Origin: Olsenella sp. An285
Lineage (GTDB): Bacteria; Actinomycetota; Coriobacteriia; Coriobacteriales; Atopobiaceae
Assembly: GCF_002159625.1 (NCBI RefSeq)
Contig: NZ_NFIZ01000005.1
Span: 62,001-126,000 of the forward strand
DNA: 64,000 nt
Direction of reading: 5' to 3'
The notes below the pieces were generated by a model that made no database searches, was not told where the DNA came from, and saw only the letters and a list, made by a program, of their open reading frames with translations. This document shows, one piece after another, positions 34,411 through 43,513 of the stretch; position 1 is the stretch's first letter; each line of letters begins with the position of its first letter. Position numbers and translations under genes: made by a program.

Positions 34411-34441
34411 TCTCAGCGCAAATGGGTATGGCGCGTGAGAC

Positions 34442-34525
34442 TCACCATCGACCGAGCGAGGAGAAGTTGCGCCACCACCAGTTCATGGACGTGCGAACGT
34501 TGACGTTGATGAAGGTCTGGCTCAT
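34442..34525 (-). CDS. Trp leader peptide (attenuation)
   Basis: 27 aa, ending in ...RTSMNWWWRNFSSLGRW, that is three consecutive Trp codons at positions 16-18 and a fourth Trp last. AGAGGAG lies 8 nt before the ATG, a promoter is 45 nt upstream, and a terminator follows the stop. These are the hallmarks of ribosome-mediated attenuation: with little Trp-tRNA the ribosome stalls at the Trp codons and the terminator fails to form. The controlled operon is the ECF transporter downstream. Confidence 0.88.
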   Translation of the reverse strand: MSQTFINVNVRTSMNWWWRNFSSLGRW

Positions 34526-34571
34526 GTCTGGCGCTCCTCTCGTGCTCTCGTGGGCCTTACGCGTTGTGGAC

Positions 34572-34600
34572 ACGATACGCGCGCGGCGACGCGTGCGCAA
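34572..34600 (-). promoter_or_regulatory. Promoter of the Trp leader-ECF operon
   Basis: On the minus strand: -35 TTGCGC (34600-34595), 17-nt spacer, -10 TATCGT (34577-34572). Confidence 0.7.
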
Positions 34601-34675
34601 GGGTATTTTCCCGCCGGAAACAATTGAGGCATCGCACCGCGGCGTCAAGGTCCGTGTGAATATCGCGTGGCTCGC

Positions 34676-34703
34676 TTGATACCCGGGGAGGCGGGGCGAT
34701 AAT
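34676..34703 (+). promoter_or_regulatory. Promoter of the marR gene
   Basis: -35 TTGATA (34676-34681), 16-nt spacer, -10 GATAAT (34698-34703). Confidence 0.65.
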
Positions 34704-34704
34704 G

Positions 34705-34722
34705 ATGTTACGTAGTTAACAT
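34705..34722. promoter_or_regulatory. Candidate MarR operator
   Basis: ATGTTA-CGTAGT-TAACAT, perfect 6-bp arms, directly after the -10 of the marR promoter; MarR proteins commonly repress themselves from such a site. Confidence 0.65.
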
Positions 34723-34759
34723 CCATCCATCCTTCTTGGGGATCGGGGAGGCGAGCGGC

Positions 34760-35227
34760 GTGACCGAGAAGCGCTTCGAGGACTTCGTCGGCATCATCAG
34801 CGCCCTTGGCAAGGAGATTCAGCGCATCAAGACGGCCGAGGCCAAGCGCCTGGGCTTTCGCGGGTCCGACGTCATGTGCCTCTACTACCTGGTCAAGCAT
34901 CCCGAGGGACTCACCGCCTCCGAGCTCGCGCGCCTGGTGGACGTGAGCCGCGCCGCCATGTCGCGCACCATCGCGCACCTTGCCGAGGACGGCTTCGTGG
35001 AGGTGGGGGACGCCGAGGACGAGGACGCCTCCCGCTACCGCGCGCCCGTGCGCCTGACCGAGAAGGGCTACGAGGCGGCGCGCCCCCTCGACGACATCAT
35101 TCACCGAGTGCTCGACGAGGCTGGCGGGGAGCTTGCCATGCGGCAGCGCCTTCAGATGTACGATTCCCTCAACCACATCCTCGAGCGCCTCAGGACGTTT
35201 GGGCGAGAAGGACGAGAAGAGCAGTAG
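34760..35227 (+). CDS. MarR-family transcriptional regulator
   Basis: 155 aa from a GTG with GGGGAGG 8 nt upstream; an in-frame TTG at 34736 is less likely. Winged helix: VMCLYYLVKHPEGLTASELARLV, then SRAAMSRTIAHLAEDGFVEV, and the wing with RYRAPVRLTEKGYE. The effector is unknown. The degV gene follows 25 bases later and is probably cotranscribed. Confidence 0.92.
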   Translation: MTEKRFEDFVGIISALGKEIQRIKTAEAKRLGFRGSDVMCLYYLVKHPEGLTASELARLVDVSRAAMSRTIAHLAEDGFVEVGDAEDEDASRYRAPVRLTEKGYEAARPLDDIIHRVLDEAGGELAMRQRLQMYDSLNHILERLRTFGREGREEQ

Positions 35228-35252
35228 CCGCCCAGGCAGAAAGGTAAGCGCC

Positions 35253-36098
35253 ATGCCCGTTCGCATCATCACCGACTCCGGCTTTGACATCCCCGACCAG
35301 AGCGACCCGCGCCTCACGGCGCTGCCGCTGGGCATCACCTTTGGCGAGACCACGTACGCAGATGGCGTCGACCTCTCCAACGACCGCTTCTACGAGCTGC
35401 TCATCGAGAGCGACGAGCTCCCCAAGACGAGCCAGGCCACGCCGTATGCCTACCAGCAGGTCTTTGACCAGGTGCGCGCCGCCGGCGAGGAGGCCGTGGT
35501 GATCACGCTCTCCTCTGCGCTCTCCGGTACCTACCAGAGCGCTCTCACCGCAGCGGCCGACTACCCCGAGGTCCACGTTGTCGACGGCAAGAACGCCACC
35601 ATCGGCCAGGGCATCCTCGTGCTCTACGCGCTGCGCCTCGCGGACGAGGGCCTGGGTGCGGCGGAGATCGCCCAGAAGGTCGAGGCGGCCGTGGGCCGCG
35701 TGTGCCTGCTCGCGCTTCTGGACACGCTCGAGTTCCTCAAGCGCGGCGGTCGCATCCCCAAGAGCGTGGGCACCATCGGCGAGCTGCTCTCCATCAAGCC
35801 CGTGGTGGGCGTGAGGGACGGCGAGGTCGTGATGCTGGGCAAGGCGCGCGGCTCCAAGAACGGGCGCAACCAGCTCCACCAGCAGGTCGAGAAGTTCGGC
35901 ATCGACTTCACGATGCCGGTGCTGCTGGGCTACACGGGCCTCTCGCAGAAGCTCCTCAAGAAGTACCTGGAGGACAACCGCGCCATCTGGGAGGACGTGG
36001 TGGCCGAGGAGGACCTGCCCATCACCTCCGTGGGTGCCACCATCGGCACGCACGTGGGGCCCAACGCCATTGCGCTCGCGTTCTTTGCCAAGAACTAG
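35253..36098 (+). CDS. DegV family (FakB-like fatty acid-binding) protein
   Basis: 281 aa. It starts VRIITDSGFDIP. It has the DegV boxes LPLGITFGETTYADGVDLS, TSQATPYAYQQVF, ITLSSALSGTYQSA and VVDGKNATIGQG, and the C-terminal GATIGTHVGPNAIALAF. DegV proteins hold a fatty acid; FakB members present it to the kinase FakA. Whether this one is a FakB cannot be told. AGAAAGG precedes the ATG. The hairpin with T-run at 36156 ends the unit. Confidence 0.93.
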   Translation: MPVRIITDSGFDIPDQSDPRLTALPLGITFGETTYADGVDLSNDRFYELLIESDELPKTSQATPYAYQQVFDQVRAAGEEAVVITLSSALSGTYQSALTAAADYPEVHVVDGKNATIGQGILVLYALRLADEGLGAAEIAQKVEAAVGRVCLLALLDTLEFLKRGGRIPKSVGTIGELLSIKPVVGVRDGEVVMLGKARGSKNGRNQLHQQVEKFGIDFTMPVLLGYTGLSQKLLKKYLEDNRAIWEDVVAEEDLPITSVGATIGTHVGPNAIALAFFAKN

Positions 36099-36155
36099 CG
36101 GGGCCTGCGGGGTGGTTTCCCTCCCCCGAGAAGGGGGCTGGTCCAGGTCTTCGAG

Positions 36156-36199
36156 CGGCCGTTCTTCTCCTCTCTAGGGTGTAAGAACGGCCGTCTTTT
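36156..36199 (+). terminator. GTTCTT-type hairpin acting as terminator of degV
   Basis: CGGCCGTTCTT mirrors AAGAACGGCCG and TCTTTTT follows. It belongs to the GTT(G/C)TTAC repeat family. The left arm contains the GTTCTTCTC motif. Confidence 0.75.
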
Positions 36200-36226
36200 T
36201 GGCGCTGGAGGGCCCGTCCCTCTCGT

Positions 36227-36255
36227 TGTTACACCCTCGCAAGGGGGAGAAAGAG
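36227..36255. repeat. GTTGTTAC-type repeat, degenerate
   Basis: TCGTTGTTACACCCTCGCAAGGGGGAG: the left arm and the CCCTC/GGGGG stem are recognisable but the right outer arm has decayed. Confidence 0.4.
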
Positions 36256-36284
36256 GGGCTCGCGCCGAAAAATGGGGACTTCGC

Positions 36285-36319
36285 GGCCGTTCTTCCCCTC
36301 ACGGGAGGGAAAGAACGCC
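36285..36319. repeat. GTTCTT-type hairpin between degV and tetR
   Basis: GGCCGTTCTTCCCCTC (36285-36300) mirrors GGAGGGAAAGAACGCC (36304-36319) with two or three mismatches and a three-base loop, 17 bases before the end of the minus-strand tetR gene. Confidence 0.7.
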
Positions 36320-36335
36320 AACGGAGGTCAGACCC

Positions 36336-36881
36336 CTACAGCGCGATGCGCACCACGAGGTCGATGAGGCGGTCGATGGGCATGGGGTCCTTCTCCGCCG
36401 TCCATGTGCGGATGATGGCCAGGATGCCGGAGAGGTAGAACTCGCGGACGATGCGCCTGCCCTGCTCGTCCACGGTCTCGTCCTGCAGGAAGAAGCGGTC
36501 GACGATGGGGCTCACGATCTCCTTGAGGCGCTGTCCAAAGGTGGGGTCGCCGTGCTCGCCGAGGAGCACCTCGGTGTAGGCGCGCGACCTCTGGGCAAGG
36601 CGCAGGATGAGTCCCATGTGCTGGGAGAAGTCCAGGCGGTCGCCCTTGAGCAGGTGCTCGTTCACCAGGCGGTCGATGTTGCCGAGCACCTGGTCCTCGA
36701 TCTCGCCCAGCAGCTCGTAGACGTCGTGGTAGTAGAGGTAGAAGGTTGCCCGGTTGTAGCCGGCGCGGTCCGTGATCTCGCGGACGGAGATCTTCTCGAT
36801 GGGACGCTCGGCGTAGAGCTCCCAGAACGCCTGGCGGAGGTTGGCGCGCGTCTGCTCGGTGACCTGCGGCTGCTTCTTCAT
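36336..36881 (-). CDS. TetR-family regulator of the adjacent ABC exporter
   Basis: 181 aa. The HTH lies at VTEQTRANLRQAFWELYAERPIEKISVREI, then AGYNRATFYLYYHDVYELL, the YxYF-type hallmark of TetR recognition helices. The C-terminal domain has no recognisable ligand class. It is divergent from an ABC ATPase/FtsX permease pair, and a perfect GACAAC-AC-GTTGTC site lies between them, so it most likely represses them. GAGGG lies 5 nt before the ATG. Confidence 0.92.
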   Translation of the reverse strand: MKKQPQVTEQTRANLRQAFWELYAERPIEKISVREITDRAGYNRATFYLYYHDVYELLGEIEDQVLGNIDRLVNEHLLKGDRLDFSQHMGLILRLAQRSRAYTEVLLGEHGDPTFGQRLKEIVSPIVDRFFLQDETVDEQGRRIVREFYLSGILAIIRTWTAEKDPMPIDRLIDLVVRIAL

Positions 36882-36901
36882 GGCACCCTCGTCTCCGGTC
36901 A

Positions 36902-36976
36902 GGTTGACAGGGGGACAGTCCCTTTGTCACGTTATGCGATCACATAACGTGACAAAGGGACTGTCCCCCTGTCAAC
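36902..36976. repeat. Perfect 35-bp-arm palindrome next to tetR
   Basis: GGTTGACAGGGGGACAGTCC continues to GTTATG and is mirrored exactly after a loop of about 5-6 nt. The same left arm alone occurs at 2250. It lies upstream of tetR, about 20 bases before its start codon. Confidence 0.92.
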
Positions 36977-37041
36977 CGCCACGTGCTCGACACTTGCGGG
37001 GCGGCTGTCGAGTGATGGTTCTTCTCGCCCCGTGGCCTCAG

Positions 37042-37047
37042 TATACT
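37042..37047 (+). promoter_or_regulatory. Candidate -10 of the ABC exporter genes
   Basis: TATACT 39 nt before the ATPase start; no good -35 is visible, and GTTCTTCTC occupies that position. Confidence 0.5.
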
Positions 37048-37054
37048 TCGATTA

Positions 37055-37068
37055 GACAACACGTTGTC
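37055..37068. promoter_or_regulatory. Candidate TetR operator
   Basis: GACAAC-AC-GTTGTC, perfect 6-bp arms, widened by CGATT / AATCG outside. It starts 8 bases after the -10, where a bound repressor would block transcription. Confidence 0.7.
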
Positions 37069-37085
37069 GAGCAATCGGAGCTTCG

Positions 37086-37787
<702 letters not shown>

Positions 37788-37789
37788 CC

Positions 37790-40700
37790 ATGGCCGGGGC
37801 CTCGTCACACAACGCCTTCACCAGGGGCATCCTGCGCACGGTGCGCGGGAGCCTCAAGCGCTTCGTGGCGCTCGCCACGATCACGGCGCTTGGCGTGACG
37901 ATGCTCACCGGCCTGCGCGCCTCGTGCGTGGACCTGCGCAACTCGGCGGACGCCTTCTTCGACGAGCAGCAGCTCTTTGACATTCGCGTGCAGTCCACGC
38001 TGGGTCTCACCGAGGAGGACGTGGACGCGCTCGCCGCCCTCAACGGGGTGGAGAAGGTCGAGGGGGGCTACGTCGAGACCGCCTACACCACGGTGGGCTC
38101 GGTCTCCGAGAAGGTCGACGTCAAGGCGCTCTCCCCCTCGGGCATGAACGAGCCGCTGGTCATGGAGGGGCGCCTGCCCCAGAGCGCAGACGAGATAGCC
38201 GTGACGCAGCGCTACCTCAAGGACTCGGGCCTCTCCATCGGCGACACCGTGACCTTCCATGGCGCCGACGACGACGCCCAGGACCAAGATGCCGAGAAGG
38301 ACGAGGGGCTCGACGCCCTTGACTCCGAGTCCACCGAGGTCTTCGAGCGCGGGGAGTACGTGATCGTGGGCTCCGTGCTGGACCCGATGGACGTCAACGC
38401 CGGCGAGGGGACGATGTCCTTCCGCTCGAGCGGCGGTTCCCAGTACTCGTTCTTCGTCACGCGGGAGTGCGCCACCGCGGAGGCCTACACGGTCGTCTAC
38501 CTCACCGTTGAGGGCGCGGACGAGCCGCTGTGCTACTCGGCGGAGTACGAGTCCGTCGTGGACAAGGTCAAGCAGAGCGTGGAGGACGCCCGCGCCGAGC
38601 GCGAGCGCGCCCGCGGCGAGGGCCTGCGCGCGGACGCCACCGAGGAGGTGGACGAGGCGGAGGCCGAGGCGCTCGAGGAACTGGCCGACGCCGAGCAGGA
38701 GATCGCCGACGGCCAGGCGGAGCTTGACGAGGGGCGCGCCGAGGTCGCGGATGGCCAGGCGGAGCTCGACGAGGAGCGCGCCGACGCCCTGCAGCAGCTC
38801 GATGACGCTCAGGCGGAGATCGACGAGGGTCGGGCGCAGCTCGAGGACGGCGAGGCTCAGCTCGCGGACGGGCGCGCCGAGCTCGAGGCGGGCATCAGGG
38901 AGTTCAACGAGTCCCTCCCGGGGGCCGAGCAGCAGCTGAGGGACGGCCAGTCCCAGCTCGACGCCGCGCGGGAGGAGTTCTACGGCACGACCATCGCCGA
39001 CCTCGAGGCGCAGCGCGCCGAGGTGGCGGCGACGGTGGGGAGCCTGGAGGAGACCGTCTCCATGCTGGACGGAAGCGTTGCGGAGATGGCGGACGGGCTC
39101 GAGACGATGGCCGGCGCGCTGCCCCAGGGCGGCGAGGCGCTCTCCGCGGTGGCCGGGCAGATTCGCAGCTCGTGGGAGCAGGTCTGCGCGGCGGACGCGA
39201 GCGACGCGGAGTCCACGCAGGCGGCGGTCGGTGCGTTCGCGAGCTCCATGGCGCAGGCGGCGCAGGTGCTGACGCCCGTCTCCGAGACGCTCGCCCAGAC
39301 CGCAGACCAGCTCTCCGCGCAGGCCGAGGAGGTCACGGCGCAGATCGGGACCATCGACGCCGCGCTCGCCCAGCTCGACGAGGGAATCGCCCAGACCGAG
39401 CAGGCCCTCGAGGCCGTTGACGCGCAGATCGCCCAGCTCGAGCAGGCTGGCACGGGCGAGCCCGGGGAGGGCGAGGGTGCCGGGGAGGACGAGGCTGAGC
39501 CCGGGGAGGACCCTGGTGTCGAGGATTCCGGGGAGAACGCGGGCCCCGGCATGGTGGTTCTGGGGACGAATCCCGAGCTCGAGGCTCTTCTCGCCCAGCG
39601 CGAGGAGCTTCAGGCGACGCTCGACGGCCTCACGGCCCAGCGAGACGAGCTCGAGGCCACCAGGGAGACCGCGCAGCAGGGCCTCGAGGCCATCCAGAGC
39701 CAGCTGACCGCCCTCGAGGGCTACCAGGTGGGCATCCAGCAGATCGTTGCGCTGGGCACCGCTGACCCCTCGAGCGACCAGAGCGCGACCGCCCTGGCGA
39801 GCGGGCGCGTTCAGGCCGCGGCGGGCCTCTCGCAGGCCACCGACGGCCTGGCGCAGCTCGATGCCGGCATCGAGCAGGCAAAGACCACGGCGGAGGCGGA
39901 GTTTGCCAAGCAGCAGGCCCTCATAGACTCGGGCTGGCAGGAGCTGCGCGACGCCTACGACCAGCTCGCGAGCGCCCAGGCGACGCTCGAGCAGAGCGAG
40001 CGCGAGCTCGCGGAGGGATGGGCCGAGCTCGAGGACGGCCAGGCCGAGCTCGACCGCCAGCGCGCGGACGCCCTGGAGCAGCTGGCCGACGCGCAGCGCC
40101 AGCTCGACGACGCCCTCGCCGAGATTGCGGACGGCCAGGCCGATCTCGACGACGCCCGCGCGACCTTCGAGTCCGAGCGCGACGACGCCCTGGCGGAGAT
40201 CGCCGACGCGCGCGAGGAGATCGAGGACATCCCGGATGCCACGTGGTACGTGCAGGACCGCTCGAGCCTCTCGAGCTACGCGAGCGTCGACTCCGACGCC
40301 TCCTCCATCGAGGCCATCGGCACCGTCATCCCCATCGTGTTCTTCGTGGTGGCCGTGCTCATAAGCCTTACCACCATGACGCGCATGGTGGAGGAGGAGC
40401 GTGGGCTGATTGGCGTCTACAAGGCGCTCGGGTACTCGCGCGGCCGCATCCTCTCCAAGTACGCGCTCTACGCGCTCGCCGCGTGCGTCGTGGGTGCCAT
40501 CGTGGGCAACGTGCTCGGCTTCGTGGTGCTCCCCGCCATCATCTTCACGATCTTCTCCACCATGTACGCGCTGCCCGGGTTCATGTACGGCTATGACGTG
40601 GGGAGCGCGGCACTGTCCTTCGCGCTCTTTGCGGCCGGCATCGTGGGGGCCACGCTCTTCACCTGCTGGCGCGAGCTGCGGGAGTCCCCGGCCGAGCTTA

Positions 40701-41902
40701 TGCGCCCCAAGGCTCCCAAGGCGGGCTCGCGCATCCTCCTGGAGCGCATCGCCCCCGTGTGGAGCAGGTTCAGCTTCCTCAACAAGGTCACGGCGCGCAA
40801 CCTCTTCCGCTACAAGCGGCGCTTCCTCATGACGACCTTTGGCATCGCGGGGTGCGTGGCGCTGCTCATCACGGGCTTTGGCATCCGCGACACGGTGCTC
40901 TCGCTCTCGCCGCGCCAGTACGGGGACGCCGGCGTGACCCGCTACGACCTCATGGCGGTGAGCTCCTCGGACGACCTCGACTCCGTGGTGGAGGACCTGG
41001 CTGCGGACTCCGAGGTCGAGGACCTCGTGCGCGTCTACATAGACAGCCTCACGGTGAGCTACGGGGACGACAAGGAGACCGTGCAGCTGGTGGTGGTGCC
41101 CGAGGCGACGGACCTCGAGGGCTACGCCCAGCTCGAGGACGAGGGCGGCCACGAGCTTTCGCTCTCGGGGGAGGGCGCGGTCATCACCAAGAACGCTGAG
41201 CAGGTCATGGGCTTCTCGCTCGGCGACGAGCTGGCGCTCCAGGACAGCACGCTCGCCGAGGGTGTCGCGCGTGTGGACGGCATCGCGCTCAACTACCTGA
41301 GCAACACCATCTTCATGACGGCGGACGCCTACGCGGCCGCATTTGGCGAGAAGTGCGAGATGAACGGCGTGCTCGCGCACCTCTCCGGCACGAGCGAGGA
41401 GCAGATCGAGCTCTCCGAGCGCCTCACCCAGGATGACCGCCTGCTCTCCGTGGTCTCCACGGCCAAGCTCGTGCGCGACTTCTCGAGTGCCTTCACGCTC
41501 ATCAACACCGTGGTCTACGTGGTCATCGTGCTTGCCGCGGCGCTCTCGTTCACCGTGGTGTTCACGCTCTCCAACACCAACATCTCCGAGCGCGAGCGCG
41601 AGCTCGCGACGCTCAAGGTGCTGGGCTTCAAGCGCCCCGAGGTCCACGGCTACATCAACAAGGAGACGCTCATCCTCACGGGCATCGGTGTGGTGATGGG
41701 CATGCCGCTGGGCTATGCCCTCGCGCGGTCGCTCACGTGGATCCTGCGGATGCCGTCGCTGTACTTCGACGTGGTGGTGGACCCGCTCACGTACGTGATC
41801 TCCGCGGTGCTGGCCTTTGTGTTCACGCTGCTGGTGAACCTCATCACCAACCGCTCGCTCGACCGCATCGACATGGTGGGCGCCCTCAAGTCCGCGGAGT
41901 GA
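37790..41902 (+). CDS. Giant FtsX-type ABC permease with extracellular coiled coil
   Basis: 1370 aa. One N-terminal membrane helix (FVALATITALGVTMLTGL) is followed by a MacB-like outside domain. A coiled coil spans about residues 285-830, built of QAELDEGRAEVADG-type repeats and broken by an acidic Gly/Glu/Pro stretch near 560 (GEGEGAGEDEAEPGEDPG). Then come two FtsX permease domains with the remaining helices (VVAVLISLTTMTRMVEEERG near 850, and a second set at the C terminus). Such large permeases are common in Coriobacteriia and Firmicutes. The long stalk suggests it reaches across the thick wall. Its TGA stop is inside the palindrome at 41899. Substrate unknown. Confidence 0.9.
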   Translation: MAGASSHNAFTRGILRTVRGSLKRFVALATITALGVTMLTGLRASCVDLRNSADAFFDEQQLFDIRVQSTLGLTEEDVDALAALNGVEKVEGGYVETAYTTVGSVSEKVDVKALSPSGMNEPLVMEGRLPQSADEIAVTQRYLKDSGLSIGDTVTFHGADDDAQDQDAEKDEGLDALDSESTEVFERGEYVIVGSVLDPMDVNAGEGTMSFRSSGGSQYSFFVTRECATAEAYTVVYLTVEGADEPLCYSAEYESVVDKVKQSVEDARAERERARGEGLRADATEEVDEAEAEALEELADAEQEIADGQAELDEGRAEVADGQAELDEERADALQQLDDAQAEIDEGRAQLEDGEAQLADGRAELEAGIREFNESLPGAEQQLRDGQSQLDAAREEFYGTTIADLEAQRAEVAATVGSLEETVSMLDGSVAEMADGLETMAGALPQGGEALSAVAGQIRSSWEQVCAADASDAESTQAAVGAFASSMAQAAQVLTPVSETLAQTADQLSAQAEEVTAQIGTIDAALAQLDEGIAQTEQALEAVDAQIAQLEQAGTGEPGEGEGAGEDEAEPGEDPGVEDSGENAGPGMVVLGTNPELEALLAQREELQATLDGLTAQRDELEATRETAQQGLEAIQSQLTALEGYQVGIQQIVALGTADPSSDQSATALASGRVQAAAGLSQATDGLAQLDAGIEQAKTTAEAEFAKQQALIDSGWQELRDAYDQLASAQATLEQSERELAEGWAELEDGQAELDRQRADALEQLADAQRQLDDALAEIADGQADLDDARATFESERDDALAEIADAREEIEDIPDATWYVQDRSSLSSYASVDSDASSIEAIGTVIPIVFFVVAVLISLTTMTRMVEEERGLIGVYKALGYSRGRILSKYALYALAACVVGAIVGNVLGFVVLPAIIFTIFSTMYALPGFMYGYDVGSAALSFALFAAGIVGATLFTCWRELRESPAELMRPKAPKAGSRILLERIAPVWSRFSFLNKVTARNLFRYKRRFLMTTFGIAGCVALLITGFGIRDTVLSLSPRQYGDAGVTRYDLMAVSSSDDLDSVVEDLAADSEVEDLVRVYIDSLTVSYGDDKETVQLVVVPEATDLEGYAQLEDEGGHELSLSGEGAVITKNAEQVMGFSLGDELALQDSTLAEGVARVDGIALNYLSNTIFMTADAYAAAFGEKCEMNGVLAHLSGTSEEQIELSERLTQDDRLLSVVSTAKLVRDFSSAFTLINTVVYVVIVLAAALSFTVVFTLSNTNISERERELATLKVLGFKRPEVHGYINKETLILTGIGVVMGMPLGYALARSLTWILRMPSLYFDVVVDPLTYVISAVLAFVFTLLVNLITNRSLDRIDMVGALKSAE

Positions 41903-42004
41903 CCCAAAAGGGGATGACCCAAAAGGGGACAGGACGAAATTGGGACATCAAGCGATATCCCAATTTCGTCCTGTCCCCTTTTGGGTCATCCCCTTTTGGG
42001 TCAC
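41899..42004. repeat. Perfect 47-bp-arm palindrome containing both stop codons
   Basis: Left arm 41899-41945 (GTGACCCAAAAGGGGATGAC, then CCAAAAGGGGACAGGACG and so on) is mirrored exactly at 41958-42004 with a 12-nt loop. Each arm contains a tandem duplication of TGACCCAAAAGGGGA. The plus-strand permease stops at TGA 41900-41902 and the minus-strand ATPase stops at the mirror TGA (42003-42001). Confidence 0.95.
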
Positions 42005-42792
42005 TCGCGCTGGGCGAGGAACGCCCGCGTGCGGGCCTCGCGCGGGTGGTCGATGACCTGCTCGGCCGGTCCCTCCTCCACGATCACGCCGCCGTCCATG
42101 AAGATCACGCGGTCGGCGACCTCACGGGCGAACCCCATCTCGTGCGTCACGATGACGAGCGTCATGTTCTCGGCTGCAAGCTGCTTGATGACGCGTAGGA
42201 CCTCGGCCGTGAGCTCGGGGTCGAGCGCGCTCGTGGGTTCGTCGAAGTAGACGATGTCGGGGTGCATGGCCAGCGCCCGGGCGATGCTCGCGCGCTGCTG
42301 CTGGCCGCCGGAGAGCTGGCAGGGCACCTTGTCCTCGTTGCCGGCGAGGCCCATCTTTGCCAGGAGCGCGCGTGCCTCGGCCTCCGCCTCGGCGCGGTCG
42401 CGCTTCTGCACGCACACCGGCGCGTCCATGACGTTGCGCAGCACCGAGAAGTGCGGGAAGAGGTTGTAGTTCTGAAAGACCAGGCCAAAGCGGGCACGGG
42501 CGGCGGCGAGCACGTTCTTGTCGCCATAGGCGCCGCCGCGGGCCACGGAGACGTCCTCGTAGGAAAGGTCGCCGCCGTCCAGGCGCTCGAGCAGCGTGAG
42601 GCAGCGTAGGAGCGTGGACTTGCCGCCGCCGGACGGGCCGATGATGGCCACGACCTCGCCGGGCGAGACGGAGAGCGAGATGTCGTGCAGGACCTCCACG
42701 TCGCCGAAGCTCTTGCGCGCATGCTCGAGGGAGACGACGGGGGCCGCCTCGCTCTTCTCGACGCTCTTCTCGGCAGGTGCGGCGCTAGTCAT
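42001..42792 (-). CDS. Polar amino acid ABC transporter ATP-binding protein
   Basis: 263 aa. Walker A is GPSGGGKST, the signature is [12 protein letters not shown], Walker B is [13 protein letters not shown] and the switch is [12 protein letters not shown], the usual GlnQ/ArtP-type sequence ([10 protein letters not shown] is also typical). A 25-residue Ala/Glu/Lys-rich N-terminal extension precedes the domain. The start overlaps the permease by 8 bases. It drives uptake with the permease and binding protein upstream. The stop is supplied by the palindrome. Confidence 0.94.
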   Translation of the reverse strand: MTSAAPAEKSVEKSEAAPVVSLEHARKSFGDVEVLHDISLSVSPGEVVAIIGPSGGGKSTLLRCLTLLERLDGGDLSYEDVSVARGGAYGDKNVLAAARARFGLVFQNYNLFPHFSVLRNVMDAPVCVQKRDRAEAEAEARALLAKMGLAGNEDKVPCQLSGGQQQRASIARALAMHPDIVYFDEPTSALDPELTAEVLRVIKQLAAENMTLVIVTHEMGFAREVADRVIFMDGGVIVEEGPAEQVIDHPREARTRAFLAQRE

Positions 42793-43438
42793 GGTAGTAG
42801 CTCAGCTTTCTCTCGATGCGCCCGGCGACAAAGTCCACGAGCAGGTTGAACACCCAGTAGAACGCCGCGGCGATGGCAAACGGCAGCATGCTCACCTGGC
42901 TCGCCACGAGCTGCTTGGCCACCGTGAACATCTCGATGACGCCGATGGAGAACGCGAGCGAGGTGTCCTTGACCAGGGTGATGACCTCGTTGGTCATGGC
43001 GGGCATGATGCGCTTGACCACCTGCGGGAGCACGATGCGGAAGAACGTCTGCGCCCTGGAGTAGCCCAGGACCTCGGCCGCCTCGTGCTGGCCGCGCGGG
43101 ATGGACTGGATGCCGGAGCGGTAGATCTCCGCGAAGTAGGCCGCGTAGTTGATGATGAAGGCCAGAATCGTGGCGTACCACTTGCTGTCCGTGGTGAGGC
43201 GAATCCCAAAGACGTAGTACGGCACGAAGTAGATCGCGAACATCTGGAGCATGAGCGGGGTGCCGCGCATGATGGAGATGTAGAGCCTGGCGAGAAGGGC
43301 CAGGGGCCTGAACCTGCTCATGCGGGCGAAGGCCACCAGCATGCCGAGCGGCAGCGACCCCACGAGGGTGAGGGCGAAGATCTGGAGGCTCACGAGGAAT
43401 CCCTCGGCGAGCATCCCTGTCATGGTGAGCGTGTCCAC
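42785..43438 (-). CDS. Polar amino acid ABC transporter permease
   Basis: 217 aa from a GTG with AAAGGGG upstream. It has five to six membrane segments and the EAA loop [29 protein letters not shown], diagnostic of HisM/GlnP-type permeases. The transporter probably uses a homodimer since only one permease gene is present. It lies between the binding-protein gene and the ATPase gene. Confidence 0.94.
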   Translation of the reverse strand: MDTLTMTGMLAEGFLVSLQIFALTLVGSLPLGMLVAFARMSRFRPLALLARLYISIMRGTPLMLQMFAIYFVPYYVFGIRLTTDSKWYATILAFIINYAAYFAEIYRSGIQSIPRGQHEAAEVLGYSRAQTFFRIVLPQVVKRIMPAMTNEVITLVKDTSLAFSIGVIEMFTVAKQLVASQVSMLPFAIAAAFYWVFNLLVDFVAGRIERKLSYYHD

Positions 43439-43454
43439 GCGACCCCTTTCAAGA

Positions 43455-43491
43455 AATGGGCCAAAAGGGGGCGGCCCCCTTTTGGCCCATT
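43455..43491. repeat. Palindrome between binding protein and permease genes
   Basis: AATGGGCCAAAAGGGGG mirrors CCCCCTTTTGGCCCATT with a two- to three-base loop. It is related to the TGACCCAAAAGGGG palindromes. Inside an operon it may lower expression of permease and ATPase relative to the binding protein. Confidence 0.88.
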
Positions 43492-43513
43492 GGGAGGAAC
43501 GGATGAGACGGGC

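Noticed and set aside
37805-41647. About 1280-codon open frame opposite the giant FtsX permease
   Set aside because: Shadow frame; the plus-strand protein has permease domains and a coiled coil, the antisense frame has none.
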